NCBI GenBank assembly: GCA_025935735.1
Contig: JAICUS010000422.1
Coordinates: 1-5,455, forward strand
Direction: 5' to 3'
From: Solirubrobacteraceae bacterium
GTDB taxonomy: Bacteria > Actinomycetota > Thermoleophilia > Solirubrobacterales > Solirubrobacteraceae
Length of the DNA stretch: 5,455 nt
Shown here: in pieces, positions 1-5,455 of the stretch
Numbering within the stretch: the stretch's first letter is position 1
How the letters are laid out: each line of letters opens with the position of its first letter
The notes under the pieces: model-generated
What the model saw: the letters and a program-made list of their open reading frames with translations, nothing else
The model's database searches: none
What the model was told of the DNA's origin: nothing
Made by a program: the position numbers and the translations under genes

Positions 1-1
1 C

Positions 2-439
2 GAGGCGACCTGGCGCGCGCTGGAGGTGCTGCGCCTGGCCGTGCTCGACCACCGCTGGAGCGTGCGCATGTGCACGTTCCCCGACGTCGGCATCGCGCTC
101 ACCGCGCGGGCGATGCTGCGCTCGCGCCGGCTGGCCAACACGCTGGTGATCGCCTCGCACCCGCGCCTGGACGAGCGCCTGCGGCTGCTGCTGTGGGAGT
201 TCGCCGACCGCTACGGCACCGTCCACACCGACGGCGTGCACCTGCACCTGCCGCTGACCCACGAGGTGCTGGCCGAGCTGGCCGCCGCGCGGCGCCCGTC
301 GGTGTCCACCGCGCTGGGCCGGCTGACCCGCAGCGGGCAGATCGAGCGCCGCGACGGGCTGTGGGTGCTGCACGGCGAGCCGCCCTCCCAGGAGGAGGGC
401 GAGATCGCCGAGGGCTTCCGTCGACCGTCGGCCGGCTGA
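2..439 (+). CDS. Crp/Fnr-family transcriptional regulator, C-terminal part (5' truncated by window)
   Basis: The frame is open from base 2 with no stop until TGA at 437-439, so the gene starts before the window; 145 residues are visible. An ATG-like internal start is not needed, because the residues ahead of it (EATWRALEVLRLAVLD) already read as the end of the sensor domain leading into the dimerisation helix. The visible part holds that helix region and then a winged helix-turn-helix encoded at about 254-376: LTHEVLAELAAARRPSVST followed by ALGRLTRSGQIERRDG and the wing. This is the usual Crp layout, in which the PSVS-like segment starts the DNA-recognition helix. The cyclic-nucleotide-binding-like sensor fold lies mostly outside the window, so the ligand cannot be judged. 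A short acidic tail (EPPSQEEGEIAEG) follows the wing. The next gene begins 2 bp after the stop, so the regulator may be co-transcribed with, and control, the genes downstream; that is inference. Confidence 0.88.
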   Translation, partial: EATWRALEVLRLAVLDHRWSVRMCTFPDVGIALTARAMLRSRRLANTLVIASHPRLDERLRLLLWEFADRYGTVHTDGVHLHLPLTHEVLAELAAARRPSVSTALGRLTRSGQIERRDGLWVLHGEPPSQEEGEIAEGFRRPSAG

Positions 440-441
440 CA

Positions 442-2280
442 GTGCACGGCCGGGTCGTCCGGCCGCTGCGGTATGTGCAGAGCGTGGACGACACCGTCTC
501 CTCGCCGCCGCATGTCCTGCGCGAGTACGCGTTCATCGGCGACGGCGAGCGCGGCGGGCTGATCGGCCCGCGCGGCGACCTCGCCTGGCTGTGCTTCCCG
601 GGCTGGGACTCGGGGGCGGTGTTCGCCGGGCTGATCGGCGGCGCCGGCAACTACGCCGTCACGCCCACCGAGCGCCACGTGTGGGGCGGCTACTACGAGC
701 CCGGGACGCTCATCTGGCGCAGCCGCTGGATCACCACCGAGGCGACCGTCGAGTGCCGCGAGGCGCTGGCGCTGCCTTCGCGCGGCGACCGCGCGGTGAT
801 CCTGCGCCGCATCGAGGTCAAGCAGGGCCGCTCGCGGGTCGGCGTCGCGCTGAGCCCGCGCCACGACTACGGGCGGGCGCGGCCGGACGAGCTGCGTCGT
901 GCCGGCGACGGCGCCTGGCAGATGCGGATGGGCGACATCCACGCGGTGTGGACGGGAGCCGGCGCCGCCGCCTGCGACGACGACGTCCTGCGGCTCGAGC
1001 TCGACCTGCGCGAGGGCGACGTCCACGACCTCGTGCTCGTGCTCGGGCAGGGCGCGCCGCCGCAGCCCGTCGACCCGGTTGTGACCTGGGGCGAGACCGA
1101 GCGCGAGTGGCACAACCGCGTGCCACCGCTGGCCGACACCGCCGCGCCGCGCGACGCCCGCCACGCCGTCGCCGTCCTGCACGGCCTGACCACCGGCGGC
1201 GGCGGAATGGTCGCCGCCGCGACGATGTCGCTCCCCGAGCGCGCGCGCGAGGGGCGCGCATTCGACTACCGCTACGTCTGGATCCGCGACCAGAGCTACG
1301 TGGGCCAGGCGGCGGCGCGCGCCGGCGTGTGGCCGCTGCTGGACGCCGCCGTCTCGTTCGTGCAGGCCCGGCTGCTGGCCGACGGGCCGCGGATGATGCC
1401 CGCCTACACCCCGTCCGGCGGCCGGGTGCCCGACCAGCACGAGCTGGACCTGCCGGGCTACCCGGGCGGCGCGGACATCGTCGGCAACCAGGTCAACGAG
1501 CAGTTCCAGCTCGACGCGTTCGGCGAGGCGCTGCTGCTGCTCGCCACCGCCGACCGGCGCGGCCGGCTCGACGGCACGGGCTGGGCGGCCGCCCAGGCGG
1601 CCGCGGACGCGATCGCGCAGCGATGGCGCGAGGAGGACGCGGGCGTGTGGGAGCTCGACCCGCAGCGCTGGACGCACAGCGCGCTGCTGTGCGCCGCCGG
1701 GCTGCGCGCCATGGCCGGCCGGGCCGGCGAGGACCGGGGCCGCGACTGGCGCGCGCTCGCCGAGGCGCTGCTCGGCGAGGCCCGCCGCTTCGGCCTGCAC
1801 CCGTCCGGGCGCTGGCAGCGCGCCCGCGGCGACGAGCGCGTCGACGCCGCGCTGCTGCTCGCCGCCGTGCGCGGCGCGGTGCCGCCGGGCGCGCGCGAGA
1901 GCACGGCCACGCTCGCCGCCGTCCAGCGCGACCTCGTCCAGGACGGCTACTGCTACCGCTACCGGCCGGACGAGCGGCCGCTGGGCGAGGCCGAGGGCGC
2001 GTTCCTGCTCTGCGGGTTCATCCTCTGCCTGGCGCTCGCGCAGCAGGGCCGCGACGCCGAGGCGCTGCGCTGGTTCGAGCGCGCCCGCGCGTCCTGCGGC
2101 CCGCCCGGCCTGCTGTCCGAGGAGTTCGACGTCGTGCAGCGCCAGCTGCGCGGCAACCTCCCCCAGGCGTTCGTGCACGGCATGCTGCTCGAGTGCGCGG
2201 CCACGCTCGGGGACCCGGCCGCGCTCGCCGCCGCCGGCCGCGACGGCCCGACGGCCGCGCCGGCCGCCGCGCCGCGGTGA
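442..2280 (+). CDS. Glycoside hydrolase family 15 protein (glucoamylase/trehalase-like)
   Basis: Predicted to be 612 residues from GTG 442. GH15 enzymes cleave alpha-glucosidic bonds with inversion; bacterial two-domain members include glucoamylases and mycobacterial-type trehalases. The N-terminal beta-sandwich domain begins near residues 24-61 (HVLREYAFIGDGERGGLIGP, then DLAWLCFP and WDSGAVF). The (alpha/alpha)6 catalytic barrel carries FDYRYVWIRD at 274-283, a substrate-site motif. GNQVNEQFQLD lies at 348-358, and GVWE at 401-404 places the likely general acid at Glu404. LLSEEFD at 557-563 contains the likely general base (Glu560 or Glu561), followed by GNLPQAFVH at 571-579. No signal peptide is seen, so it is probably cytoplasmic and acts on internal glucan or trehalose. 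The start is uncertain: GTG 475 and GTG 484 are in frame, and none has a clear ribosome binding site. I chose 442 because it follows the previous stop by 2 bp. The family is secure; the substrate is not determined. Confidence 0.92.
   Translation: MHGRVVRPLRYVQSVDDTVSSPPHVLREYAFIGDGERGGLIGPRGDLAWLCFPGWDSGAVFAGLIGGAGNYAVTPTERHVWGGYYEPGTLIWRSRWITTEATVECREALALPSRGDRAVILRRIEVKQGRSRVGVALSPRHDYGRARPDELRRAGDGAWQMRMGDIHAVWTGAGAAACDDDVLRLELDLREGDVHDLVLVLGQGAPPQPVDPVVTWGETEREWHNRVPPLADTAAPRDARHAVAVLHGLTTGGGGMVAAATMSLPERAREGRAFDYRYVWIRDQSYVGQAAARAGVWPLLDAAVSFVQARLLADGPRMMPAYTPSGGRVPDQHELDLPGYPGGADIVGNQVNEQFQLDAFGEALLLLATADRRGRLDGTGWAAAQAAADAIAQRWREEDAGVWELDPQRWTHSALLCAAGLRAMAGRAGEDRGRDWRALAEALLGEARRFGLHPSGRWQRARGDERVDAALLLAAVRGAVPPGARESTATLAAVQRDLVQDGYCYRYRPDERPLGEAEGAFLLCGFILCLALAQQGRDAEALRWFERARASCGPPGLLSEEFDVVQRQLRGNLPQAFVHGMLLECAATLGDPAALAAAGRDGPTAAPAAAPR
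447..465. repeat. Inverted repeat (7-bp GC stem, 5-nt loop) at the GH15 5' end
   Basis: CGGCCGG (447-453) and CCGGCCG (459-465) are perfectly complementary around the loop GTCGT. Another CGGCCGG copy at 429-435 could pair with the same 3' arm. No T-run follows, so this is not a standard terminator. If the GH15 gene starts at GTG 484, the hairpin falls in the short leader between the regulator and GH15; if it starts at 442, it lies in the first codons. It may be chance in such GC-rich DNA. Confidence 0.35.
2277..2280 (+). other. GTGA stop-start overlap between GH15 and TDT genes
   Basis: The GTG start of the membrane protein gene (2277-2279) shares bases with the TGA stop of the GH15 gene (2278-2280). 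With no Shine-Dalgarno nearby, the second gene is probably translated by terminating ribosomes that restart, tying the two products together on one transcript. Confidence 0.7.
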
Positions 2281-3149
2281 GACGGCACGCGGCCGCCGCG
2301 TGCGCGGCCGCCATGGGCACGGGGATCGTCTCGCTCGACCTGTACGACGCGGGGCTCGCCGGGCCGTCGACCGTGCTGCTGGCGATCGCCGCGGCGATCG
2401 ACATCGCGCTGCTGGTCGGCGGCGGGCTGTTCGGCCAGATCGCCGCCGTCCCGGCGGTGGCGGTGGTCGGCTCCGGCCTCGCCGCGCGGGGTGACGTCGC
2501 CTGGCCGCTGCTGGTGGCCGCGGCGCTGCTGTGGGCGGCGCAGCTGCCCAGCCTGCGGCTGCCCGAGCGGGTGAGCGGCGTGGACCTGCTGCCGGTCGTG
2601 GCCATCCAGTCGGTGGTCATCGTGGCCGGCGACGTCCAGCCCCGCGAGGGCTGGCTCCACGTGCCGGCGATCGTCGTCATGTGCGCCGGAGCGATCCACT
2701 ACGCCGTGCTCATCGTCCGCCTCGAGCGCCGGCATGTCGCCCACGGCCCGGGCGACCAGTGGATCGCCGGCGGCGCCGCCGCGATCACCGCGCTGGCCTG
2801 CGCCACGCTGGCTCGCAACGGCGACGGCGAGGCGCTCGACCTGGCCGCCGTCGCGGTGTGGGTCGGCGCCATGCTCTGGCTGCCGTTCCTGGTGGCGGGC
2901 GAGCTGCGCCACCCGCGCCTCGGCGCGCTCGGCCGGCGCTGGGCGACCGTCTTCCCGCTCGGCATGTACGCGGCCATGAGCTTCGCCGTGGCGAGCGTGG
3001 CCGACCTGCCCGCGGTGCACGCCTTCGCGCTCGCCTGGACCGCCGTCGCCACGGTCGTCTGGGCGGTCGTCGTCGCCGCCGCCGTAAGTCGCCCGACATT
3101 CGTCGCCCGGCTTACCGGCGGTCCGCGCGGCGGCGGCGGCGCGGGGTAG
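2277..3149 (+). CDS. TDT/TehA/SLAC1-family membrane transporter or anion channel
   Basis: Predicted to be 290 residues. The start is GTG 2277, overlapping the stop of the preceding gene as GTGA. No Shine-Dalgarno is seen, which suggests translational coupling. ATG 2313 is an alternative but would remove most of the first membrane helix. Ten hydrophobic segments are visible at roughly residues 5-22, 30-48, 51-69, 74-91, 100-118, 129-147, 162-179, 189-208, 222-241 and 248-270. This matches the ten-helix fold of the tellurite-resistance/dicarboxylate transporter (TDT) family. Supporting motifs are MGTGIVSL at 13-20 in helix 1 and RWATVFPLGMYAAMSF at 221-236 in helix 9, both characteristic of actinobacterial family members. 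Known relatives move C4-dicarboxylates, sulfite or small anions such as chloride and nitrate; the name tellurite resistance is historical. Here the neighbours suggest an organic anion such as acetate or lactate, but the sequence does not show the substrate. The protein is shorter than many relatives (often 320 residues or more) and ends in a glycine-rich tail. Confidence 0.82.
   Translation: MRRHAAAACAAAMGTGIVSLDLYDAGLAGPSTVLLAIAAAIDIALLVGGGLFGQIAAVPAVAVVGSGLAARGDVAWPLLVAAALLWAAQLPSLRLPERVSGVDLLPVVAIQSVVIVAGDVQPREGWLHVPAIVVMCAGAIHYAVLIVRLERRHVAHGPGDQWIAGGAAAITALACATLARNGDGEALDLAAVAVWVGAMLWLPFLVAGELRHPRLGALGRRWATVFPLGMYAAMSFAVASVADLPAVHAFALAWTAVATVVWAVVVAAAVSRPTFVARLTGGPRGGGGAG
3081..3119. repeat. 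Imperfect inverted repeat with internal direct repeat at the end of the TDT gene
   Basis: GCCGTAAG (3081-3088) pairs with CTTACCGGC (3111-3119) with one bulged C at 3116. Between and overlapping these arms, TCGCCCG occurs twice in direct orientation (3089-3095 and 3103-3109, 14 bp apart). The stretch is slightly richer in A and T than its surroundings and lies 41 bp before the start of the ThDP enzyme gene. It could be an operator or mRNA structure, but it is also coding (residues 269-281 of the membrane protein), so a function is only suggested. Confidence 0.3.
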
Positions 3150-3159
3150 CGCTCGGCGC

Positions 3160-4968
3160 ATGGCAAGCACTGCGTCTGACCTATTCGTGGAACGCCTGAT
3201 GGACTGGGGCGTCGACACCGTCTTCGGGCTGCCCGGCGACGGGATCAACGGCTTCATGGAGGCGCTGCGGACCCGGCACGACCGCCTGCGCTACGTCCAC
3301 GTCCGCCACGAGGAGGTCGGCGCGATGGCCGCGGTCGGCTACGCGCGGCTGACCGGCAAGCTCGGCGTGTGCTTCGCCACCTCCGGGCCGGGCGCGATCC
3401 ACCTGGCCAACGGGCTGCTCGACGCGCGGCTGGAGGGCGTGCCGCTGCTGGCCATCACCGGCATGACCTACCACGACCTGATCGGCACGCACTACCTGCA
3501 GGACTACGACACCGACTACCTGTTCTCCAACCTCGCCGCCTACAACCAGCGGATCATGAGCCCCGAGCACATCCACAACGTGCTCGACCTGGCCTGCCGC
3601 ACCGCGCTGTCGAACCGCGTGCCGGTGCACATCGCGTTCCCGATCGACTATCAGAGCGCGGACGCCGAGGACCTCATGCGCTACAAGCGCAACGTCCCCG
3701 GCCACACCACCACGGCCTACCGGACGCCGCTGCGCACGCCGCCGGAGAGCGAGCTCAAGGCGGCCGCGGACGTGCTGCGCGGCAAGGCCAAGCCGGTGAT
3801 CCTGGCCGGCCAGGGCGCGCGCGGCGCCCGCGCCGAGCTCGAGCAGCTGGCCGAGACGCTGGGCGCGCCGATCGCCAAGGCCTCGCTGGGCAAGGACGCC
3901 GTCCCGGACGACAGCCCATACGTCACCGGCGGCATCGGCGTGCTCGGCACGCGGCCGACCCAGGAGGCGATGGAGGGCTGCGACGCGTTCGTGCTGGTCG
4001 GCTCCTCGATGCCCTACATCGAGTTCCTGCCCTCGCCCGGCCAGGCGGTGTGCGTGCAGATCGACGACAAGCCCGAGCGCATCGGGCTGCGCTACCCGGC
4101 CGACGTCGGCCTCGTCGGCGACGCCAAGGCGACGCTGCAGGCGCTCCTCCCCCACCTCGCGCGCAACGAGGACCGCGGCTTCCTCGAGCAGGCCCAGCAG
4201 GGCATCGCCGACTGGTGGAGCCTGATGGAGCAGCGCGGCACCCGCACCGAGACGCCGATGAAGCCGCAGGTCGTCGCCTGGGAGCTCTCCAAGGCGCTCG
4301 CGGACGACGCGATCGTCTGCGGCGACTCCGGCCAGGTCACCTACTGGGTGACGCAGATGATGCTGCGGGGCGACCAGAAGTTCGTCTACAGCGGCACCAA
4401 CTGCTCGATGGCCGCGGCGCTGCCCTACGCCATCGGCGCGCAGACCGCGTACCCGGACCGCCAGGTCATCGCGTTCACCGGCGACGGCTCGCTGACCATG
4501 CAGATGGGCGACCTGGCCACGCTCATGCAGCACGAGCTGCCGGTCAAGCTGATCGTCTTCAAGAACAACTCGCTCGGGCTCATCAAGTGGGAGCAGATGA
4601 TCTTCCTGGGCAACCCGGAGTACGGCGTCGACTTCGCGCCGGTGGACTTCGTCAAGATCGCCGAGGGCTGCGGCGCGACCGCGTTCCACATCGAGGAGCC
4701 CGAGCGCTGCGGCGAGACCCTGCGCGAGGCGCTGGCCACGCCCGGCCCCGTGGTGGTCGAGGCGGTCGTCGACCCGAACGAGCCGCCGCTGCCGGCCAAG
4801 ATCACCGGCGAGCAGGCGAAGATGATGTACGACGCGCTGCGCCGCGGCGAGGAGAGCCGCAAGCGGATCGGGCTGACCATCGGGCGCACGATGCTGGAGG
4901 AGTCGCTGGAGCCGGCGAGCCCCTATGGCGTGCTGGCCCGGGTCAAGGAGAAGATCGGGCGGAGCTGA
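3160..4968 (+). CDS. Thiamine-diphosphate-dependent enzyme, pyruvate oxidase / pyruvate:quinone dehydrogenase (PoxB-like)
   Basis: Predicted to be 602 residues from ATG 3160, 10 bp after the preceding gene. PoxB-type enzymes use ThDP and FAD to convert pyruvate to acetate and CO2, reducing quinone at the membrane. Three domains are evident: the pyrimidine-binding domain (about 5-170), with the catalytic glutamate in RHEEV (Glu51); the central FAD/Rossmann-like domain (about 195-330); and the pyrophosphate-binding domain (about 375-545), with the ThDP motif running from GDG at 441-443 to NN at 469-470. The alignment remembered for E. coli PoxB runs along the whole length, including the ending PLPAKITGEQAK (PoxB: IPPQIKLEQAK). 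The segment SLGLIKWEQMIFLGNPEYG just after the ThDP motif is typical of a PoxB-like group often annotated only as a thiamine-pyrophosphate-requiring protein. The C-terminal tail differs from the PoxB membrane peptide. Acetolactate synthase or oxalyl-CoA decarboxylase is less likely. The ThDP family is certain; pyruvate as substrate is probable. Confidence 0.9.
   Translation: MASTASDLFVERLMDWGVDTVFGLPGDGINGFMEALRTRHDRLRYVHVRHEEVGAMAAVGYARLTGKLGVCFATSGPGAIHLANGLLDARLEGVPLLAITGMTYHDLIGTHYLQDYDTDYLFSNLAAYNQRIMSPEHIHNVLDLACRTALSNRVPVHIAFPIDYQSADAEDLMRYKRNVPGHTTTAYRTPLRTPPESELKAAADVLRGKAKPVILAGQGARGARAELEQLAETLGAPIAKASLGKDAVPDDSPYVTGGIGVLGTRPTQEAMEGCDAFVLVGSSMPYIEFLPSPGQAVCVQIDDKPERIGLRYPADVGLVGDAKATLQALLPHLARNEDRGFLEQAQQGIADWWSLMEQRGTRTETPMKPQVVAWELSKALADDAIVCGDSGQVTYWVTQMMLRGDQKFVYSGTNCSMAAALPYAIGAQTAYPDRQVIAFTGDGSLTMQMGDLATLMQHELPVKLIVFKNNSLGLIKWEQMIFLGNPEYGVDFAPVDFVKIAEGCGATAFHIEEPERCGETLREALATPGPVVVEAVVDPNEPPLPAKITGEQAKMMYDALRRGEESRKRIGLTIGRTMLEESLEPASPYGVLARVKEKIGRS
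4961..4964 (+). promoter_or_regulatory. Likely ribosome binding site for the FAD oxidoreductase gene
   Basis: GGAG lies 8 nt before ATG 4973, inside the last codons of the preceding gene (GGGCGGAGCTGAGGCG then ATG). It is the clearest Shine-Dalgarno in the window and supports this start. The other starts (442, 2277, 3160) have only weak or no such signal. Confidence 0.6.
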
Positions 4969-4972
4969 GGCG

Positions 4973-5455
4973 ATGCTCGACGCACGGGCACTGGCGCACG
5001 AGCTCGCCCGCGAGGTGCGCGGCGAGGTGCGCTTCTCCGCCGGCAGCCGCGCGCTGTACGCCAACGACGCGTCGGTCTACCGCCAGGTGCCGCTGGGCGT
5101 CGTCGTCCCGCGCGACGCGGACGACGTCGTCGCCGCGGTGGCGGCCTGCCGGCGCCACGGCGCGCCGCTGTGCGCCCGCGGCTGCGGCACCGGCCTGGCC
5201 GGCCAGACGGTCAACGAGGCCGTCATGCTCGACTTCTCCAAGTACATGCACGCGCTGGTCGAGCTCGACCCCGACCGAAAGCACGCCCGCGTGCAGCCGG
5301 GGCTCGTGCTCGATCGCCTGCGCGACGCCGCCGAGGAGCACGGGCTGACGTTCGGCCCCGACCCGGCGACGCACAGCCGCTGCACGCTCGGCGGCATGAT
5401 CGGCAACAACTCCTGCGGCACGCACTCGATCCTCGCCGGCGTCACGGCCGACAAC
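4973..5455 (+). CDS. FAD-binding oxidoreductase (D-lactate/2-hydroxyacid dehydrogenase-like, FAD plus Fe-S type), N-terminal part
   Basis: The frame opens at ATG 4973, 4 bp after the previous stop, and runs without a stop to the window end; 161 residues are visible. They form the start of a PCMH-type FAD-binding domain. The N-terminal stretch has ALYANDASVYRQVPLGVVVP at about 27-46, then the pyrophosphate-binding loop PLCARGCGTGLAGQ at 65-78. FGPDPATHSRCTLGGMIG begins at about 127 and leads into NNSCGTHS at 145-152, a flavin-contacting region. This combination is typical of large (about 950-1000 residue) proteins that fuse a GlcD/Dld-like flavin domain to a C-terminal ferredoxin and CCG-type Fe-S region, such as YdiJ-type D-2-hydroxyglutarate dehydrogenases and D-lactate dehydrogenases. 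The Fe-S part would lie beyond the window and is inferred, not seen. The enzyme would oxidise a D-2-hydroxyacid to the 2-keto acid and pass electrons towards quinone. The substrate cannot be fixed from this fragment. Confidence 0.88.
   Translation, partial: MLDARALAHELAREVRGEVRFSAGSRALYANDASVYRQVPLGVVVPRDADDVVAAVAACRRHGAPLCARGCGTGLAGQTVNEAVMLDFSKYMHALVELDPDRKHARVQPGLVLDRLRDAAEEHGLTFGPDPATHSRCTLGGMIGNNSCGTHSILAGVTADN

Noticed and set aside
70..441. Extension of the GH15 frame upstream to ATG 70
   Set aside because: It would overlap the whole visible Crp-type gene, and the added residues are Arg/Ala/Pro-rich shadow sequence. GH15 homology begins only after about base 511.
470..480. Possible -10 promoter element (TATGTG) before GH15
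   Set aside because: There is no matching -35 at a suitable distance, and it lies within or beside the predicted coding start. A single AT-containing hexamer is not enough.
211..2178. Long antisense open frame (655 codons) opposite the GH15 gene
   Set aside because: Its translation is low-complexity, rich in Ala, Arg, Gly and Val, with no domain. It is the mirror of strongly biased third-position GC in the real gene, which carries GH15 motifs throughout.
591..2276. Extension of the membrane protein frame upstream to ATG 591
   Set aside because: The added 560 or so residues are Arg/Ala-rich shadow of the GH15 gene with no membrane segments. TDT-like sequence starts right after GTG 2277.
3181..5064. 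Long antisense open frame (627 codons) opposite the ThDP enzyme gene
   Set aside because: It has no recognisable fold and a repetitive Leu/Val/Arg/Gly composition, and it covers a gene with full ThDP-enzyme conservation. It is a high-GC shadow frame.
3369..5348. Alternative + strand frame of 659 codons over the ThDP and FAD genes
   Set aside because: Arg/Gly/Ala-rich shadow without domains, overlapping two well-supported genes in another frame.

Overview
The window is a very GC-rich (well above 70 % by eye), densely coded stretch of bacterial chromosome. All five genes lie on the + strand with almost no space between them. Codon choice (nearly all third positions G or C), GTG starts and the style of the proteins point to an actinobacterial lineage. 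The Crp-type regulator (recognition-helix region reading AARRPSVSTALG) and the GH15 and FAD/Fe-S proteins resemble those I associate with Thermoleophilia/Solirubrobacterales. That placement is an inference from remembered family style, not from a search.

Layout: (1) 2-439, the 3' part of a Crp/Fnr-family regulator whose start lies before the window; (2) 442-2280, a two-domain glycoside hydrolase family 15 protein (glucoamylase/trehalase type); (3) 2277-3149, a ten-helix membrane protein of the TDT/TehA/SLAC1 anion channel-transporter family, starting in a GTGA overlap with gene 2; (4) 3160-4968, a thiamine-diphosphate enzyme of the pyruvate oxidase (PoxB-like) group; (5) 4973 to the window end, the N-terminal FAD-binding part of a D-lactate/2-hydroxyacid dehydrogenase-like protein of the FAD plus Fe-S type. 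Spacings are 2 bp, -4 bp, 10 bp and 4 bp, so the genes are probably co-transcribed. No gap is long enough for an obvious terminator, RNA gene or mobile element.

A coherent but unproven reading is a carbon-overflow or reserve-use module. GH15 releases glucose from an alpha-glucan or trehalose. The FAD/Fe-S enzyme oxidises a 2-hydroxyacid such as D-lactate to the keto acid. The ThDP enzyme oxidatively decarboxylates pyruvate to acetate and CO2, passing electrons to quinone. The TDT protein moves a small anion across the membrane. The adjacent Crp/Fnr regulator could tie expression to energy or redox state. No CRISPR array, transposon, tRNA, rRNA or phage gene is visible. Two small inverted repeats (447-465 and 3081-3119) are the only non-coding-type structures noted.
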